From NCBI RefSeq assembly GCF_015354405.1, contig NZ_JADKYP010000055.1, positions 1 to 42,440 on the forward strand: a DNA stretch of 42,440 bases, written 5' to 3'. Below are positions 26,096 to 34,968 of the stretch, piece by piece. The notes beneath the pieces were generated by a model that searched no databases, was not told the origin of the DNA, and saw nothing but the letters and a program-made list of their open reading frames with translations. A program made the translations under genes and the position numbers. The stretch's first letter is position 1. Every line of letters starts with the position of its first letter. Source of the DNA: Nocardia sp. BSTN01 (GTDB taxonomy: Bacteria > Actinomycetota > Actinomycetes > Mycobacteriales > Mycobacteriaceae).

Positions 26096-26692
26096 CTAGA
26101 CCCGCTCCCCCGCAGCGATCCGCCGCACCACCAGTGGCAACACCACATGCTCGGCCTCGAGCACGCGAGCGGCCAAGGTTTCCACGGTGTCGTCCGCGCG
26201 CACCGGAACCTCGCGATGGGCGATCACCCGGCCGGTGTCGTACTCACCGTCGACCAGATGCACCGTGGGCCCGGTGACCGTGACACCGGACGCCAGCACC
26301 GCGTCGTGCACGCGACGGCCGAACATGCCGGCGCCGCCGAATCGCGGCAGGGGTGCCGGGTGGATGTTGAGGATTCGGGAGTCGAAGTGCCGGCGCGTTC
26401 GCGGTCCGAGTTTCTTCATATAGCCCGCCGTCACCACCCAGTCGGTCGCGTGCTCGGCCAGAGCGGCGCGGATCGCCTCGTCCAAGGCGTCGGGGTCCGG
26501 ATGTGTCGCGCCCGAGAGATGCCGTGTCGGAATGCGATTCTCGCGGGCGTAGGCCAGACCCGCGGCATCGCTGTTGTTGCCGATGACGACCGCAATCTCG
26601 AAGCCTGCCCCCGGTTCCAGGGAGGACCGGTGGAGGGCGCGCAGATTCGAGCCGTGGTGTGAGACGAGCACGCCGATGCGGAGATTGCGCAC
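26096..26692 (-). CDS. purN: Phosphoribosylglycinamide formyltransferase-like protein (PurN family)
   Basis: 198 residues from GTG 26692 ([16 protein letters not shown]); an in-frame start 16 codons upstream would leave only 20 bases to the divergent gene. PurN transfers a formyl group from 10-formyl-tetrahydrofolate to GAR in purine synthesis. Active-site residues are kept: NIHPAPLP (Asn and His) and DGEYDTG (Asp). The loop [19 protein letters not shown] marks the subfamily seen in plants and some bacteria rather than the E. coli form, and the usual SGxGSN is SHHGSN. A second purN may exist elsewhere; this copy sits just upstream of the cobalamin genes. Confidence 0.9.
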   Translation of the reverse strand: MRNLRIGVLVSHHGSNLRALHRSSLEPGAGFEIAVVIGNNSDAAGLAYARENRIPTRHLSGATHPDPDALDEAIRAALAEHATDWVVTAGYMKKLGPRTRRHFDSRILNIHPAPLPRFGGAGMFGRRVHDAVLASGVTVTGPTVHLVDGEYDTGRVIAHREVPVRADDTVETLAARVLEAEHVVLPLVVRRIAAGERV

Positions 26693-26760
26693 ACCTGGCA
26701 GTTTCCCACAGCTGTACGAGGAATTCGTCGCACTTGTCACCCGCCGAATACGCTGGGCGG

Positions 26761-27537
26761 GTGCGGGATGTGGTGCGGGGCTTCGGGTATCTGATGCGGG
26801 GGCAGCGGTGGGCCGCGGCGCATCGGCGCGAGCTCGGGCTGGGGTTGCTGCCGGGCCTGGTCTCGATGGTGCTGTATCTGGGGCTGCTCGTGGCGCTGGT
26901 GTGGTTCGCGGGGGATCTGGTGGCCTGGGCGACGCCGTTCGCGGCGCACTGGTCGTCGCCGTGGCCCGGCCTGCTGCGCGGCGGCCTGGCCGTGCTGCTG
27001 GTCCTGCTGGGGTTGTTCCTAGCGGTCATCACGTTCACCGCGGTGACGCTGGTGATCGGCCAGCCGTTCTACGAGGCCCTGTCGGAACGGGTGGATCGGT
27101 CGCTGTCGGCCGACGGGCGGGCCCCGGAATCGGGACTGCCGCTGTGGCGGGAGGTGTGGATCGGCGTCCGCGACGGGGTGCGCATTCTGATCCGGGCGGC
27201 GGTGTGGGGCGTGGTGCTGTTCTGCGCCGGATTCCTGCCGCTCGTCGGGCAGACCGTCGTCCCGGTGCTCGGGGTCTGCGTGGCCGGGTTCTTCCTGGCG
27301 CAGGAACTGACCGCCGTCGCGATGCTGCGCCGTGGGATCCAGTTGCGCGACCATCTGACGATGCTGCGTTCGCATCGAATGCTGGTGTGGGGCTTCGGCA
27401 TTCCGCTGGCAGCCGCCTTCCTCGTGCCGTTCGTGGCGATCGTGCTGATGCCGGGCGCGGTCGCCGGCGCCACGATGCTCGCCCGCGAATTGTGCGGTGC
27501 GGACAGAGATCCGGCACCTGATCCGTTGCGGGACTGA
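26761..27537 (+). CDS. EI24/CysZ-family integral membrane protein
   Basis: 258 residues from GTG 26761. Four to five long hydrophobic segments are visible: LLPGLVSMVLYLGLLVALVWF, LAVLLVLLGLFLAVITFTAVTLVIG, AAVWGVVLFCAGFLPLVGQTVVPVLGVCVAGFF and FGIPLAAAFLVPFVAIVLMPG. The pattern GQPFYEALSERVD after helix 2 is characteristic of the EI24 domain family, which includes the sulfate transporter CysZ. The actinobacterial substrate is not known. Divergent from purN with a 68-base gap; convergent with the GNAT gene across a hairpin. Confidence 0.87.
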   Translation: MRDVVRGFGYLMRGQRWAAAHRRELGLGLLPGLVSMVLYLGLLVALVWFAGDLVAWATPFAAHWSSPWPGLLRGGLAVLLVLLGLFLAVITFTAVTLVIGQPFYEALSERVDRSLSADGRAPESGLPLWREVWIGVRDGVRILIRAAVWGVVLFCAGFLPLVGQTVVPVLGVCVAGFFLAQELTAVAMLRRGIQLRDHLTMLRSHRMLVWGFGIPLAAAFLVPFVAIVLMPGAVAGATMLARELCGADRDPAPDPLRD

Positions 27538-27562
27538 CAACCCGCGCCCCGGCACGAGAGGA

Positions 27563-27588
27563 CCCCGCACCCGGAACGGGATACGGGG
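27563..27588. terminator. Hairpin between convergent genes
   Basis: CCCCG-ca-CCCG-gaa-CGGG-ata-CGGGG: two stacked stems (5 and 4 base pairs) around a 3-base loop, between the ends of the EI24 gene and the ElaA-type GNAT gene. There is no T-tract, so it is a candidate terminator or transcript-end structure for both strands. Confidence 0.5.
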
Positions 27589-27615
27589 CCGGCATCTCGG
27601 TGGTGGACCCGCCAC

Positions 27616-28065
27616 TCAGCCCCTGCGCATGGGGATGTGCGCGATCCCGTCTTCCTCGTACTCCTCGCCGTCGGGCTTGAACCCGTGCTTGGTGTAGAGG
27701 TCGACCAGATAGGTCTGGGCGTTCAAACGCACTGTCGCCGAACCGGCTTCGGCGATCGCCGCCTGCAGCACGCGGGTGGTGTAGCCGTGGCCACGCGCCT
27801 CGGGGGTGGTGCACAACCGGCCGATGCGGAACGACTTCACCCCGTTGTCGTGCTCCTCGAGCAGCCGCAGGGTGCAGATGATCTCACCCTCGTCGTCGAG
27901 CCAGAAATGGCGTGTCTCGGGGAGCAGATCGAGCCCGTCCAGTTCCGGATAAGCGCATTTCTGCTCCACGACGAACACTTCGACGCGCAGTTTCAACAGC
28001 TTGTACAGCGTCGCGGTATCGAGATCCGCGGCCCACGACCGTTTGAGCGCAACCGTTGACATCAT
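27616..28065 (-). CDS. ElaA-type GNAT N-acetyltransferase
   Basis: 149 residues, the usual ElaA length. Visible: KLLKLRVEVFVVEQKCAYPELDGLD (ElaA amino-terminal signature), RIGRLCTTPEARGHGYTTRVL (acetyl-CoA-binding R-x-x-G-x-G type loop), and AQTYLVDLYTKHGFKPDGEEYEEDGIAHIPM at the end. Two ATGs are adjacent (28065 and 28062) with no strong ribosome site. The substrate of ElaA proteins is unknown. It follows mqo by 21 bases on the same strand, matching Rv2851c-Rv2852c from memory. Confidence 0.93.
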   Translation of the reverse strand: MMSTVALKRSWAADLDTATLYKLLKLRVEVFVVEQKCAYPELDGLDLLPETRHFWLDDEGEIICTLRLLEEHDNGVKSFRIGRLCTTPEARGHGYTTRVLQAAIAEAGSATVRLNAQTYLVDLYTKHGFKPDGEEYEEDGIAHIPMRRG

Positions 28066-28086
28066 CGCGTCTTGCTATCACAAGAT

Positions 28087-29604
28087 TCAGCTGTGCGCGA
28101 CCCCTGCGGCGATCGGCGTGTTGTCGGCGCGGCCGCTGCCGTTGAGATTGAGCGCCTTGGTCGACCAGTCCCACACCTCGTGGAACAGCGCCTGGTTCTC
28201 CGAGAGCTTCACACCGAGCGAGGGCACCATTTCCTTGAGTTTCGGTGTCCAGCCGGCGTATTCGTTCGGGAAGCAGCGCTGCAGCACGTCGATCATCGCG
28301 CTGACACAGGTGGAGGCGCCGGGCGAGGCACCGAGCAGTCCGGCGATGGAACCGTCACCGGCGGCGATCACCGCGGTGCCGAGTTCCAGGACGCCGCCGG
28401 CACCCTTGCGCCGGATGATCTGCACGCGCTGACCGGCGGTGATCAGCTCCCAGTCGTGGCCGTCGGCACGCGGGATGAACTCCTCCATGGTGTTCACCTT
28501 GCCCGCCGGCGACTTCAGCAGCTCGCTGACGAGGTACTTGACCAGGCCGAGTTCGGTGACGCCGACACCCAGCATGGGGGTGACGTTCCCGGCCCGCACG
28601 GACTTGAGCAGGTCGCTGAACTTGCCGTCCTTCAGGAACTTCGGGGTCCAGCCGGCGTAGGGGCCGAACAGCAGGCCCGGCTTACCGTTGATGACGCGAG
28701 TGTCCAAGTGCGGCACCGACATCGGCGGCGCGCCGACAGCGGCCTTGCCGTAGACCTTCGCGTCGTGCTTGGCGATCAGCTCGGGGTTGGTGCAGCGCAG
28801 GAACTGGCCGCTGACCGGGAATCCGGCGAAGCCCTGGATTTCCTTGATGCCGGCCTTCTGCAGCAGCGGCAGCGCGTAACCGCCCGCGCCGACGAAGACG
28901 AACTTGGCGTCGATCGTGCGCGAGGTGCGGGTGCGGGTGTTGCGGACCTTGACCGTCCAGCTGCCGTCGGACTTCTTGGACAGGTTGCGCACCTCGTTGC
29001 CGAACGCGATTTCCACGCCCGAGGAACCGAGGTAGGCCAGCAGCTGCTTGGTCAGCGCTCCGAAGTCGATATCGGTACCGGTCTGGGTCCAGTTCAGCGC
29101 GACCGGCTCGGAGAAGTCGCGGCCCCGGGCCATCAGCGGCAGGCGGCGGGTGAACTCGTCCGGGCTGTCGATGAACTCCATGCCCTCGAACAGCGGGTGC
29201 CGCGACAGCGCCGCGTGGCGCTTGCGCAGATAGTCCACACCGTCGGCGCCGTGGCAGAAGCTCACGTGCGGAATGGGATTGATGAAGCCCGACGGGTCGG
29301 CGAGCACGCCGTTCTCGGCGCCGTAGGCCCAGAACTGGCGCGACACCTGGAAGCGCTCGTTGATATCGATCGCCTTGGTGATGTCGACCGAACCGTCGGC
29401 GGCCTGCGGCGTGTAGTTCAGCTCGCACAGCGCCGAGTGGCCGGTGCCCGCGTTGTTCCACGGGTCGCTGCTCTCGGGCGCGGCCGCGTCCAGTCGCTCG
29501 AACATGGTGATCGACCAATCGGGCTGCAACTGGCGAAGCAGTGCGCCCAGGGTGGCACTCATGATGCCGGCACCGATGAGGACTACATCGGTCTTTTCAG
29601 TCAT
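28087..29604 (-). CDS. mqo: Malate:quinone oxidoreductase
   Basis: 505 residues from ATG 29604 ([15 protein letters not shown]); a GTG at 29652 would add 16 residues of no homology, and neither start has a clear ribosome site. The FAD-binding [10 protein letters not shown] is at the amino terminus; [32 protein letters not shown] and the carboxy-terminal [15 protein letters not shown] are typical Mqo segments. The membrane-associated enzyme oxidises malate to oxaloacetate and passes electrons to menaquinone, an alternative to malate dehydrogenase in the TCA cycle. It is divergent from an alpha/beta hydrolase gene, as in Rv2852c/Rv2854. Confidence 0.98.
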   Translation of the reverse strand: MTEKTDVVLIGAGIMSATLGALLRQLQPDWSITMFERLDAAAPESSDPWNNAGTGHSALCELNYTPQAADGSVDITKAIDINERFQVSRQFWAYGAENGVLADPSGFINPIPHVSFCHGADGVDYLRKRHAALSRHPLFEGMEFIDSPDEFTRRLPLMARGRDFSEPVALNWTQTGTDIDFGALTKQLLAYLGSSGVEIAFGNEVRNLSKKSDGSWTVKVRNTRTRTSRTIDAKFVFVGAGGYALPLLQKAGIKEIQGFAGFPVSGQFLRCTNPELIAKHDAKVYGKAAVGAPPMSVPHLDTRVINGKPGLLFGPYAGWTPKFLKDGKFSDLLKSVRAGNVTPMLGVGVTELGLVKYLVSELLKSPAGKVNTMEEFIPRADGHDWELITAGQRVQIIRRKGAGGVLELGTAVIAAGDGSIAGLLGASPGASTCVSAMIDVLQRCFPNEYAGWTPKLKEMVPSLGVKLSENQALFHEVWDWSTKALNLNGSGRADNTPIAAGVAHS

Positions 29605-29794
29605 CGCAGCGTTCGGCACGGGGTGATCGACTTCCTTGTCCAGCGCGGGCACTTGGTGAGCGGGAATGAGGTTACCCGCCGTTCACTTCAACTTGATTCT
29701 GCCCCTCACCATGCCCGTTTCCGAAACCGTCACACACACACGTTCCGCACGGCTCGCCGTGCAGGCCGCTGAGCGGGTCGAATATCGTGAAGCT

Positions 29795-30808
29795 GTGACG
29801 AACGAGACGCCGCTGGCCCCGTCGACCACCCACGCCTGGCAGCCCGATGTCCTGGGCGAGGGATATCGACAGCTGACCATCCCACTCGGCCCCGATCCCG
29901 ACGGCGAGGGCGTCGTCGAGGCCACCCTGGTCCGCCACGAGCCCGACCTCGCCGAGCCGGCCGCCGGCGCCGTGCTGTACGTGCACGGTTTCACCGACTA
30001 CTTCTTCCAGAAGCACCTCGCCGAACACATGAGTGCGCGCGGCTACCGCTTCTACGCCCTCGACCTGCGTAAGTGCGGGCGCTCCCGGCGTCCCGGGCAG
30101 ACCGCGCACTACGTCAGCGACCTACGGCTCTACGACGCGGAACTGGACCGCGCGGTCGAGATCGTGCGCGAGGAGACCGGGCTGCCGGTGCTGCTGATGG
30201 CGCACTCCACCGGCGGTCTGGTGCTGCCGCTGTGGCTGAACCGCCGCGACGCCGCCGCCCAGGACATCACCGGACTCGTGCTCAACAGCCCGTGGTTCGA
30301 TCTGCAGGGTCCGGCCTACTACCGCCACATCGGCACCGCCGTGATCGGCGGCGTGGGCCGGTTGCGCGCGATGACGCGCCTGCCCGGCGGCGAGCTGAGC
30401 ACCTACGGTGACAGCCTGCACACCAGCGTCTCCGGCGAATGGGACTACAACCTGGATTGGAAGCCGCTGGGTGGATTCCCGGTCCATCTGGGCTGGTTGC
30501 GCGCCATCCGCCGCGGCCATGCGGAACTGCATCACGGCCTCGACGTCGGCGTTCCGGCGCTGATCCTGCGCTCCAAGGTGACGAAGTTCATGCGCAAGTA
30601 CGGCCCGGCGGCCGATGTGTCGGATGTGGTGCTCGACGTGCGCCAGATTCAGCGCTGGTCGGGATGCCTGGGCGGGCGCACCAACATCGTGCCGATCGAG
30701 GGCGCCCGCCACGACGTGTTCCTGTCGGCGCCGGAGGTGCGCGCCCACGCGTTCACCGAACTGGACGCCTGGCTGGGCTGGTTGCGCGACTTCCGCGACG
30801 CACACTGA
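29795..30808 (+). CDS. Alpha/beta hydrolase (monoacylglycerol-lipase-like)
   Basis: 337 residues from GTG 29795. Lipase features: oxyanion region VLYVHGFTDYFFQKHLAEHM, nucleophile elbow LLMAHSTGGLVLPLW (Ser in AHSTGG), and late histidine EGARHDVFLS; the acid lies in the preceding strand. There is no signal peptide, so it is cytoplasmic or membrane-associated. Relatives hydrolyse monoacylglycerols or lysophospholipids; the natural substrate is unknown. The position next to mqo matches Rv2854. It ends at a strong hairpin terminator. Confidence 0.9.
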   Translation: MTNETPLAPSTTHAWQPDVLGEGYRQLTIPLGPDPDGEGVVEATLVRHEPDLAEPAAGAVLYVHGFTDYFFQKHLAEHMSARGYRFYALDLRKCGRSRRPGQTAHYVSDLRLYDAELDRAVEIVREETGLPVLLMAHSTGGLVLPLWLNRRDAAAQDITGLVLNSPWFDLQGPAYYRHIGTAVIGGVGRLRAMTRLPGGELSTYGDSLHTSVSGEWDYNLDWKPLGGFPVHLGWLRAIRRGHAELHHGLDVGVPALILRSKVTKFMRKYGPAADVSDVVLDVRQIQRWSGCLGGRTNIVPIEGARHDVFLSAPEVRAHAFTELDAWLGWLRDFRDAH

Positions 30809-30820
30809 ATCACACTGCCG

Positions 30821-30865
30821 CGCAGGGTGTACGCCGACGCACACGGCGTCGGCGAACACCCTGCG
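30821..30865. terminator. 20-base-pair hairpin, bidirectional terminator
   Basis: CGCAGGGTGTACGCCGACGC at 30821-30840 pairs with 30846-30865 over 20 positions with a single mismatch and a 5-base loop (acacg). It lies between the convergent ends of the two alpha/beta-hydrolase-fold genes. There is no long T-run, as is common in high-GC actinobacteria. Confidence 0.8.
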
Positions 30866-30890
30866 CCGGGGCGCTATCGCGAGCCCGCGC

Positions 30891-31451
30891 TCACCACAGA
30901 CCGGAGCGCAGGACGATCTCGGTGGCGAATTCGTGGTCGGCCTTGATCGGCACCTCGGCGGTGTCGACCTGCGTGACGCGGAACTCCCCGAAGACGTGGC
31001 GACCGCAGGAATCGGCGACCGCGCGCGGCAGGTCCTCGGTGGCGATGACGGTGGTCGGCAGCTCCACTGCCGGGCAGGTGGCATCGGGGGCGGTTCCGTC
31101 CACGGCCACGGCCGGATGCGGTCGCCCGGCTACCACCAGTCCGACGAATCGCCCGAAGCCGCGCGCGCCCAGCTGCCAGGCCAGTTCCGCACCCGCGCCG
31201 TAGCCGGCCAGATTGGCCCAGGCCACGCCGAGATCGTCGAGGATGGCGTAGACCGCCGCCTTGTCCAGGCCGTCGATCGACTCCACCGTGATCGTGCGCA
31301 GATCGGAATTGTGCAGTCGCTCGCACACCTGGTCGTAGACGTCGGCCGGAGCTCCGGCGTCGGGTAGCAGCAGCACCGTATGCCTGGACTCCGGCCCGCC
31401 GACTCGTACGGTCCAGGCGCGGTCACCGACCGCGATTCGCCGGGTCTCCAT
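30891..31451 (-). CDS. Alpha/beta-hydrolase-fold protein lacking the nucleophile
   Basis: 186 residues from ATG 31451. The order VLLLPDAGAPADVYDQVCERL, AVYAILDDLGVAWANLAGYGAGAELAWQLG and VPTTVIATED-like strands follows the alpha/beta-hydrolase core. However, the elbow reads GYGAG, so the usual Ser of GxSxG is Gly, and no lid or late catalytic His was found by eye (an HEFA is near the end). It is therefore probably non-catalytic, or uses another residue. Upstream in-frame starts exist but have no ribosome site. It may be co-transcribed with cobQ, which ends 168 bases upstream. Function unknown. Confidence 0.78.
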   Translation of the reverse strand: METRRIAVGDRAWTVRVGGPESRHTVLLLPDAGAPADVYDQVCERLHNSDLRTITVESIDGLDKAAVYAILDDLGVAWANLAGYGAGAELAWQLGARGFGRFVGLVVAGRPHPAVAVDGTAPDATCPAVELPTTVIATEDLPRAVADSCGRHVFGEFRVTQVDTAEVPIKADHEFATEIVLRSGLW

Positions 31452-31619
31452 GCCGATCAACGCTACACGGCAGCGGACGCGGGCACGCCATGTCCTCGGC
31501 CACTTCATCGCCCGGTGATGACGCGGATCGCAGCGCTGTGAGATGGGCGGCGCGGCCCACGGAATCCCGGGTCGCGACACATCCGGCGGGCGATCGGAGG
31601 CCGCCCACACCTTCCGCGC

Positions 31620-33230
31620 TCAGCGGCCGACGGTCAGCGTGGGCAGGCCCGCGGGTGCCCCACCGCTGATCAGCCGCTCGAGGGCCGCGACGTCGAGATG
31701 TTTCTCGATGAGATCGGCGAGCAGGTCCAATTGCGCCGTGCGCACCGCCTCCACACTCGTATCGGGCGCGACGAGGAAGCCGGTGCGGCCGGCCTGCTCG
31801 GCGGCCTCGCGCAGCCAGGCGCGGCGGAACTCGTCGGATTCGAGCAGCCCGTGCAGATGGGTGCCCCGCACGGCGCCGCACACGCTGCCCTCGGAGCTGA
31901 TTTCGGAGCTGATTTCGGAGACGCCGCGGCCGGCCTCCGGGGTGGCTCCGGAAATCTCGGTCCAGGCCGGATCGCCGCTGCGCCGGACGCGGCCGTGGTG
32001 AATCTCATAGCCCGACAAGGCGATTCCGGCGACCGCGCCGCCGCTCGAGGCGCCGCGGCCGGCGCTGCGGCGCAGGACCTTGGGATCGGCGAACTCGATC
32101 TCGAGGTCGAGAAGTCCGAGTCCCGCGACCTGCCCGGCCGCCGACTCGACCTCGTCGTCGATGCGGCGGCCCAGCATCTGGTAGCCGCCGCAGATCCCGA
32201 GCACCGGCTTGCCCGCCGCGGCGTGGGCACACACGGCGTCGGCGATTCCGGTGCGACGCAACCAGTGCAGGTCCGAGACCGTGGATTTGCTACCGGGAAG
32301 GACGATCACGTCGATTCCGTTCAGGCGTGACGGATCGCTCACCCAGCGCACCGAAACCCCCGGCTCACACGCCAGCGCCTCGATATCGGTGGAGTTGGAG
32401 ATGCGCGGCAGCCGGATCGCGCCGACGCTCAGCCATTCGGTGCCCATCGGCGGTCGCGGCCGGCCGACGGGGGCGTCGGCGACGGTGCCGAGGGAATCCT
32501 CCGCGTCGATCCACAGCTCGTCGCTGTAGGGCAGGACCCCGAGCGTCGGGCGACCGGTGAGCGCGGTCAGCCGGTCCAGCCCCGGCCGCAGCAGATCCAC
32601 GTCGCCGCGGAACTTGTTGACGATGTAGCCCGAGATCAGCTGCTGATCCTCGGGATCGAGAATCGCCACGGTGCCGAACAGATGCGCCAGCACCCCGCCT
32701 CGATCGATATCGCCCACCAGCAGGACCGGCAACTCCGCGGCCTGCGCGAGCCCCATATTCGCCAGATCGGTCGCGCGCAGGTTGATCTCGGCGGGCGAGC
32801 CGGCGCCCTCGCAGATCACCACGTCGAATTCGGCACGCAGGGCGGCGAGTTCATCGGCCACCACCGCGCGCAACCGCCGCCGGTGCCGGAAATAGTCGCG
32901 GGCGCCGACGGTGTCGACGGCGACGCCGCGCACCACCAGCTGGGAGCGGCGGTCGCTGCCGGGTTTGAGCAGTACCGGATTGAACCGCACGCTGGGTTCG
33001 AGGCCGCAGGCGCGTGCCTGCAACGCCTGTGCCCGGCCGATCTCGCCCCCGTCCAGGGTCACGACCGAATTGTTGGACATGTTCTGCGCCTTGAACGGCG
33101 CCACCCGCACACCGCGCCGCGCCAGCATCCGGCAGATGCCGGCCACCACCACGCTCTTACCGGCATCGGAGGTGGTGCCGGCGATCAACAGCGCGCCGTT
33201 CACCGCGCCGGCCGCAGCGGCGAACCTCAT
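31620..33230 (-). CDS. cobQ: Adenosylcobyric acid synthase
   Basis: 536 residues from ATG 33230, whose ATGA overlaps the map stop. CobQ amidates side chains b, d, e and g of adenosylcobyrinic a,c-diamide. The amino-terminal ATP domain has [10 protein letters not shown] at 17-26 and [10 protein letters not shown]. The amidotransferase domain has [20 protein letters not shown] near residue 347 (Cys nucleophile) and [10 protein letters not shown] near 457 (His). Within a variable loop a 12-base unit is repeated about 2.5 times at 31891-31920, giving [10 protein letters not shown]. It is unusual in being coupled to methionine aminopeptidase rather than to the other cobalamin genes. Confidence 0.97.
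   Translation of the reverse strand: MRFAAAAGAVNGALLIAGTTSDAGKSVVVAGICRMLARRGVRVAPFKAQNMSNNSVVTLDGGEIGRAQALQARACGLEPSVRFNPVLLKPGSDRRSQLVVRGVAVDTVGARDYFRHRRRLRAVVADELAALRAEFDVVICEGAGSPAEINLRATDLANMGLAQAAELPVLLVGDIDRGGVLAHLFGTVAILDPEDQQLISGYIVNKFRGDVDLLRPGLDRLTALTGRPTLGVLPYSDELWIDAEDSLGTVADAPVGRPRPPMGTEWLSVGAIRLPRISNSTDIEALACEPGVSVRWVSDPSRLNGIDVIVLPGSKSTVSDLHWLRRTGIADAVCAHAAAGKPVLGICGGYQMLGRRIDDEVESAAGQVAGLGLLDLEIEFADPKVLRRSAGRGASSGGAVAGIALSGYEIHHGRVRRSGDPAWTEISGATPEAGRGVSEISSEISSEGSVCGAVRGTHLHGLLESDEFRRAWLREAAEQAGRTGFLVAPDTSVEAVRTAQLDLLADLIEKHLDVAALERLISGGAPAGLPTLTVGR
31891..31920. repeat. In-frame 12-base tandem repeat inside cobQ
   Basis: TCGGAGCTGATT occurs twice in tandem and is followed by TCGGAG (31891-31902, 31903-31914, 31915-31920). 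It is a multiple of three, so the frame is kept and the protein gains SEIS units in a loop of the amidotransferase domain. Replication slippage is the likely origin. Confidence 0.9.
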
Positions 33231-34090
33231 GGGAGCGTGAGGATTTCGGCGCCCTCCTCGGTCACGACCAGCGTGTGCTCGAATTGCGCGGTCCACTGGC
33301 GGTCCTTGGTGACCACGGTCCAGCCGTCGTCCCAGATCTCGTAATCGATACCGCCGAGGTTGATCATCGGCTCGATGGTGAAGGTCATGCCCGGCTCGAT
33401 GACCGATTCGATGGCGGGCTGGTCGTAGTGCAGGATCACCAGGCCGCTGTGGAAGGTCGGGCCGACACCGTGGCCGGTGAAGTCGCGGACCACGCCGTAG
33501 CCGAAACGGTTCGCATACGACTCGATGACGCGTCCGATCACGTTCAGCGCCCGACCGGGCCGCACCGCCTTGATGGCCCGCATGGTGGCCTCGTGGGTGC
33601 GCTCCACCAGCAGCCGGGCCTCCTCGTCGACGTCACCGGCGAGGAAGGTGGCGTTGGTATCGCCGTGCACGCCGTTGATGTAGGCCGTGACGTCGATATT
33701 GACGATGTCACCGTCTTCGATCACCGTGGAGTCCGGAATGCCGTGGCAGATCACCTCGTTCAGCGAGGTGCAGCAGGATTTGGGGAAGCCCTTGTAACCC
33801 AGGGTCGAGGGGTAGGCCCCGTGATCGCACAGATAGTCGTGCACGACCGCGTCGAGGTGATCGGTGGTGACGCCCGGGGCGACGGCCTTACCGGCCTCCT
33901 GCAGCGCCTGGGCGGCCAGTTTGCTCGCCAGCCGCATCTTCTCGATGGTCTCGGGCGTCTGCACCCACGGTTCGCGGCCCTCGTTCACGGTCTTCTTCCA
34001 CGCGTACTCCGGCCGCTCGATCGAGCGCGGCACCTCGCGCACGGGCGAGAGCGTTCCGGGGGCGAGCGGCTTGCGGGTGCGCACAGACAT
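33227..34090 (-). CDS. map: Type I methionine aminopeptidase (actinobacterial 1c type)
   Basis: 287 residues. Removes the initiator methionine. Metal ligands and motifs are in place: [19 protein letters not shown] (two Asp), [13 protein letters not shown] (His), FTIEPMIN (Glu) and [12 protein letters not shown] (Glu). The amino-terminal 40-residue extension with [14 protein letters not shown] is the Pro-rich arm of actinobacterial MetAP1c. No Shine-Dalgarno precedes the ATG at 34090. Its TGA overlaps the cobQ ATG, so cobQ translation depends on map. The gene order matches mycobacterial mapB (Rv2861c) region only loosely. Confidence 0.98.
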   Translation of the reverse strand: MSVRTRKPLAPGTLSPVREVPRSIERPEYAWKKTVNEGREPWVQTPETIEKMRLASKLAAQALQEAGKAVAPGVTTDHLDAVVHDYLCDHGAYPSTLGYKGFPKSCCTSLNEVICHGIPDSTVIEDGDIVNIDVTAYINGVHGDTNATFLAGDVDEEARLLVERTHEATMRAIKAVRPGRALNVIGRVIESYANRFGYGVVRDFTGHGVGPTFHSGLVILHYDQPAIESVIEPGMTFTIEPMINLGGIDYEIWDDGWTVVTKDRQWTAQFEHTLVVTEEGAEILTLP

Positions 34091-34149
34091 GTATTCAGAC
34101 TATCCGCCCCGGGGCGAGGCCACGGCGGCGACGCCGCTGTGCGCTGCGG

Positions 34150-34581
34150 TTACCGGGCGGGCGGCGCGGTGACGCCGCTGACGAGGTCGGTGTAGCCGTC
34201 GACCAGTTCGGCGAGGTGGTACCAGTGCTTGTGGGTGGTGTCGCTGCGGGCGCCGTCACGGTCGATGGCGCGGTTGGCGGCGACCCAGCTGCCGGCCATG
34301 CGGTCCACCATCGGCCCGAGGACGTCGGTGCGCAGCGCGACGCCGGTGCGATACCCCGGCAGTTCGCGTTCGACCCATTCGTTGATGTCGTCGACGAGTT
34401 CACCGCGGCGGCAGTCGATTTCCGCGATGAGAATCGGGTCGGCGATCTGCGCGCGCCGGGTGTGCAGTTCGGCCAGCGCGCGGGCGGACCGCAACAGTTC
34501 ACGGTCCTGGAATCGCCGACCTTGGAAGGCGCACAACAATTGCGGGGCTGCGGGTAACGCACTGGCAATCGAAGTCGTCAT
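34150..34581 (-). CDS. DUF4254 protein
   Basis: 143 residues. Helical protein with AARALAELHTRR-type segment (RSARALAELHTRRAQIADP), EIDCRRGELVDDINEWVERELP, a central DVLGPMVDRMAGSW helix, and HKHWYHLAELVDGYTDLVSG near the end; this is the DUF4254 pattern I recognise in actinobacteria. No signal peptide, membrane helix or catalytic motif. Function unknown. The ATG at 34581 has no ribosome site of its own: it overlaps the stop of a six-codon upstream frame that has one. A perfect palindrome lies about 90 bases upstream. Confidence 0.82.
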   Translation of the reverse strand: MTTSIASALPAAPQLLCAFQGRRFQDRELLRSARALAELHTRRAQIADPILIAEIDCRRGELVDDINEWVERELPGYRTGVALRTDVLGPMVDRMAGSWVAANRAIDRDGARSDTTHKHWYHLAELVDGYTDLVSGVTAPPAR

Positions 34582-34595
34582 CGTCGCACCGTCAT
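34578..34595 (-). CDS. Possible five-residue upstream frame (leader) coupled to DUF4254
   Basis: ATG-ACG-GTG-CGA-CGA-TGA starts seven bases after a GGAG and its TGA overlaps the DUF4254 ATG as ATGA. A GTG one codon earlier could also start it. Ribosomes ending here could restart on the DUF4254 gene, explaining why that gene lacks a ribosome site. Confidence 0.35.
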   Translation of the reverse strand: MTVRR

Positions 34596-34968
34596 CACTG
34601 ATCTCCGGATTTCGCTCGTCCGTCGTTCGGATCGAATGTGGCGAATTCAAGGGTAGATCGGATTCTGCTCTTGCATATGCAAGAACGCAAGATTGCGTCC
34701 GCATTGCTGGAATCACGGTGTGGTCACAGTGTTCCCGATATCGGGATATGCCCGCGACGTGCGATGATGCCTCGAGAACGACTGTGCTGGTAATCATTTC
34801 ACGGGCCGTCCGTCGATGGCCGGAACCCGCGACGGCGCGTCGGCAGTGATCGTGCGACGCGCTCAGTGTGGCGACAAACCACGCAAAACGATCTCCATAC
34901 CGCCGCGAGTGGACGGTCGACGAAGTGCTCACCTACGCAGAGAAAGCCGGCTGAGCCGGGCGGGCCGA
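34582..34968. other. 387-base AT-richer intergenic region with a palindrome
   Basis: This gap between the DUF4254 gene and the cupin gene is noticeably less GC-rich than its surroundings. It contains the tiny upstream frame, a 16-base palindrome at 34669-34684, and a short open frame 34868-34954 (GTG start, 28 codons, ends EWTVDEVLTYAEKAG) that looks protein-like but is too short to call. Base composition suggests either regulatory DNA or a decayed gene. Confidence 0.5.
34669..34684. promoter_or_regulatory. 16-base perfect palindrome upstream of DUF4254 gene
   Basis: TCTTGCATATGCAAGA is fully self-complementary and is followed by a related half-site (acGCAAGATTGCG at 34685 onward). It lies in the AT-richer region about 90 bases before the DUF4254 start, a typical place for a dimeric repressor or activator. 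Confidence 0.45.

Noticed and set aside
23875-26760. Cobalamin riboswitch in front of the cob genes
   Set aside because: I looked for a B12-box-like element upstream of purN, the chelatase gene, cobO and cobQ and did not find one; gaps are mostly too short.
34788-34802. GGTAATCATTTCAC resembles half of a Zur box
   Set aside because: Only partly symmetric and no zinc-related gene nearby.
34868-34954. 28-codon frame ending EWTVDEVLTYAEKAG with protein-like composition
   Set aside because: Too short to assign and no ribosome site; possibly the tail of a decayed gene.
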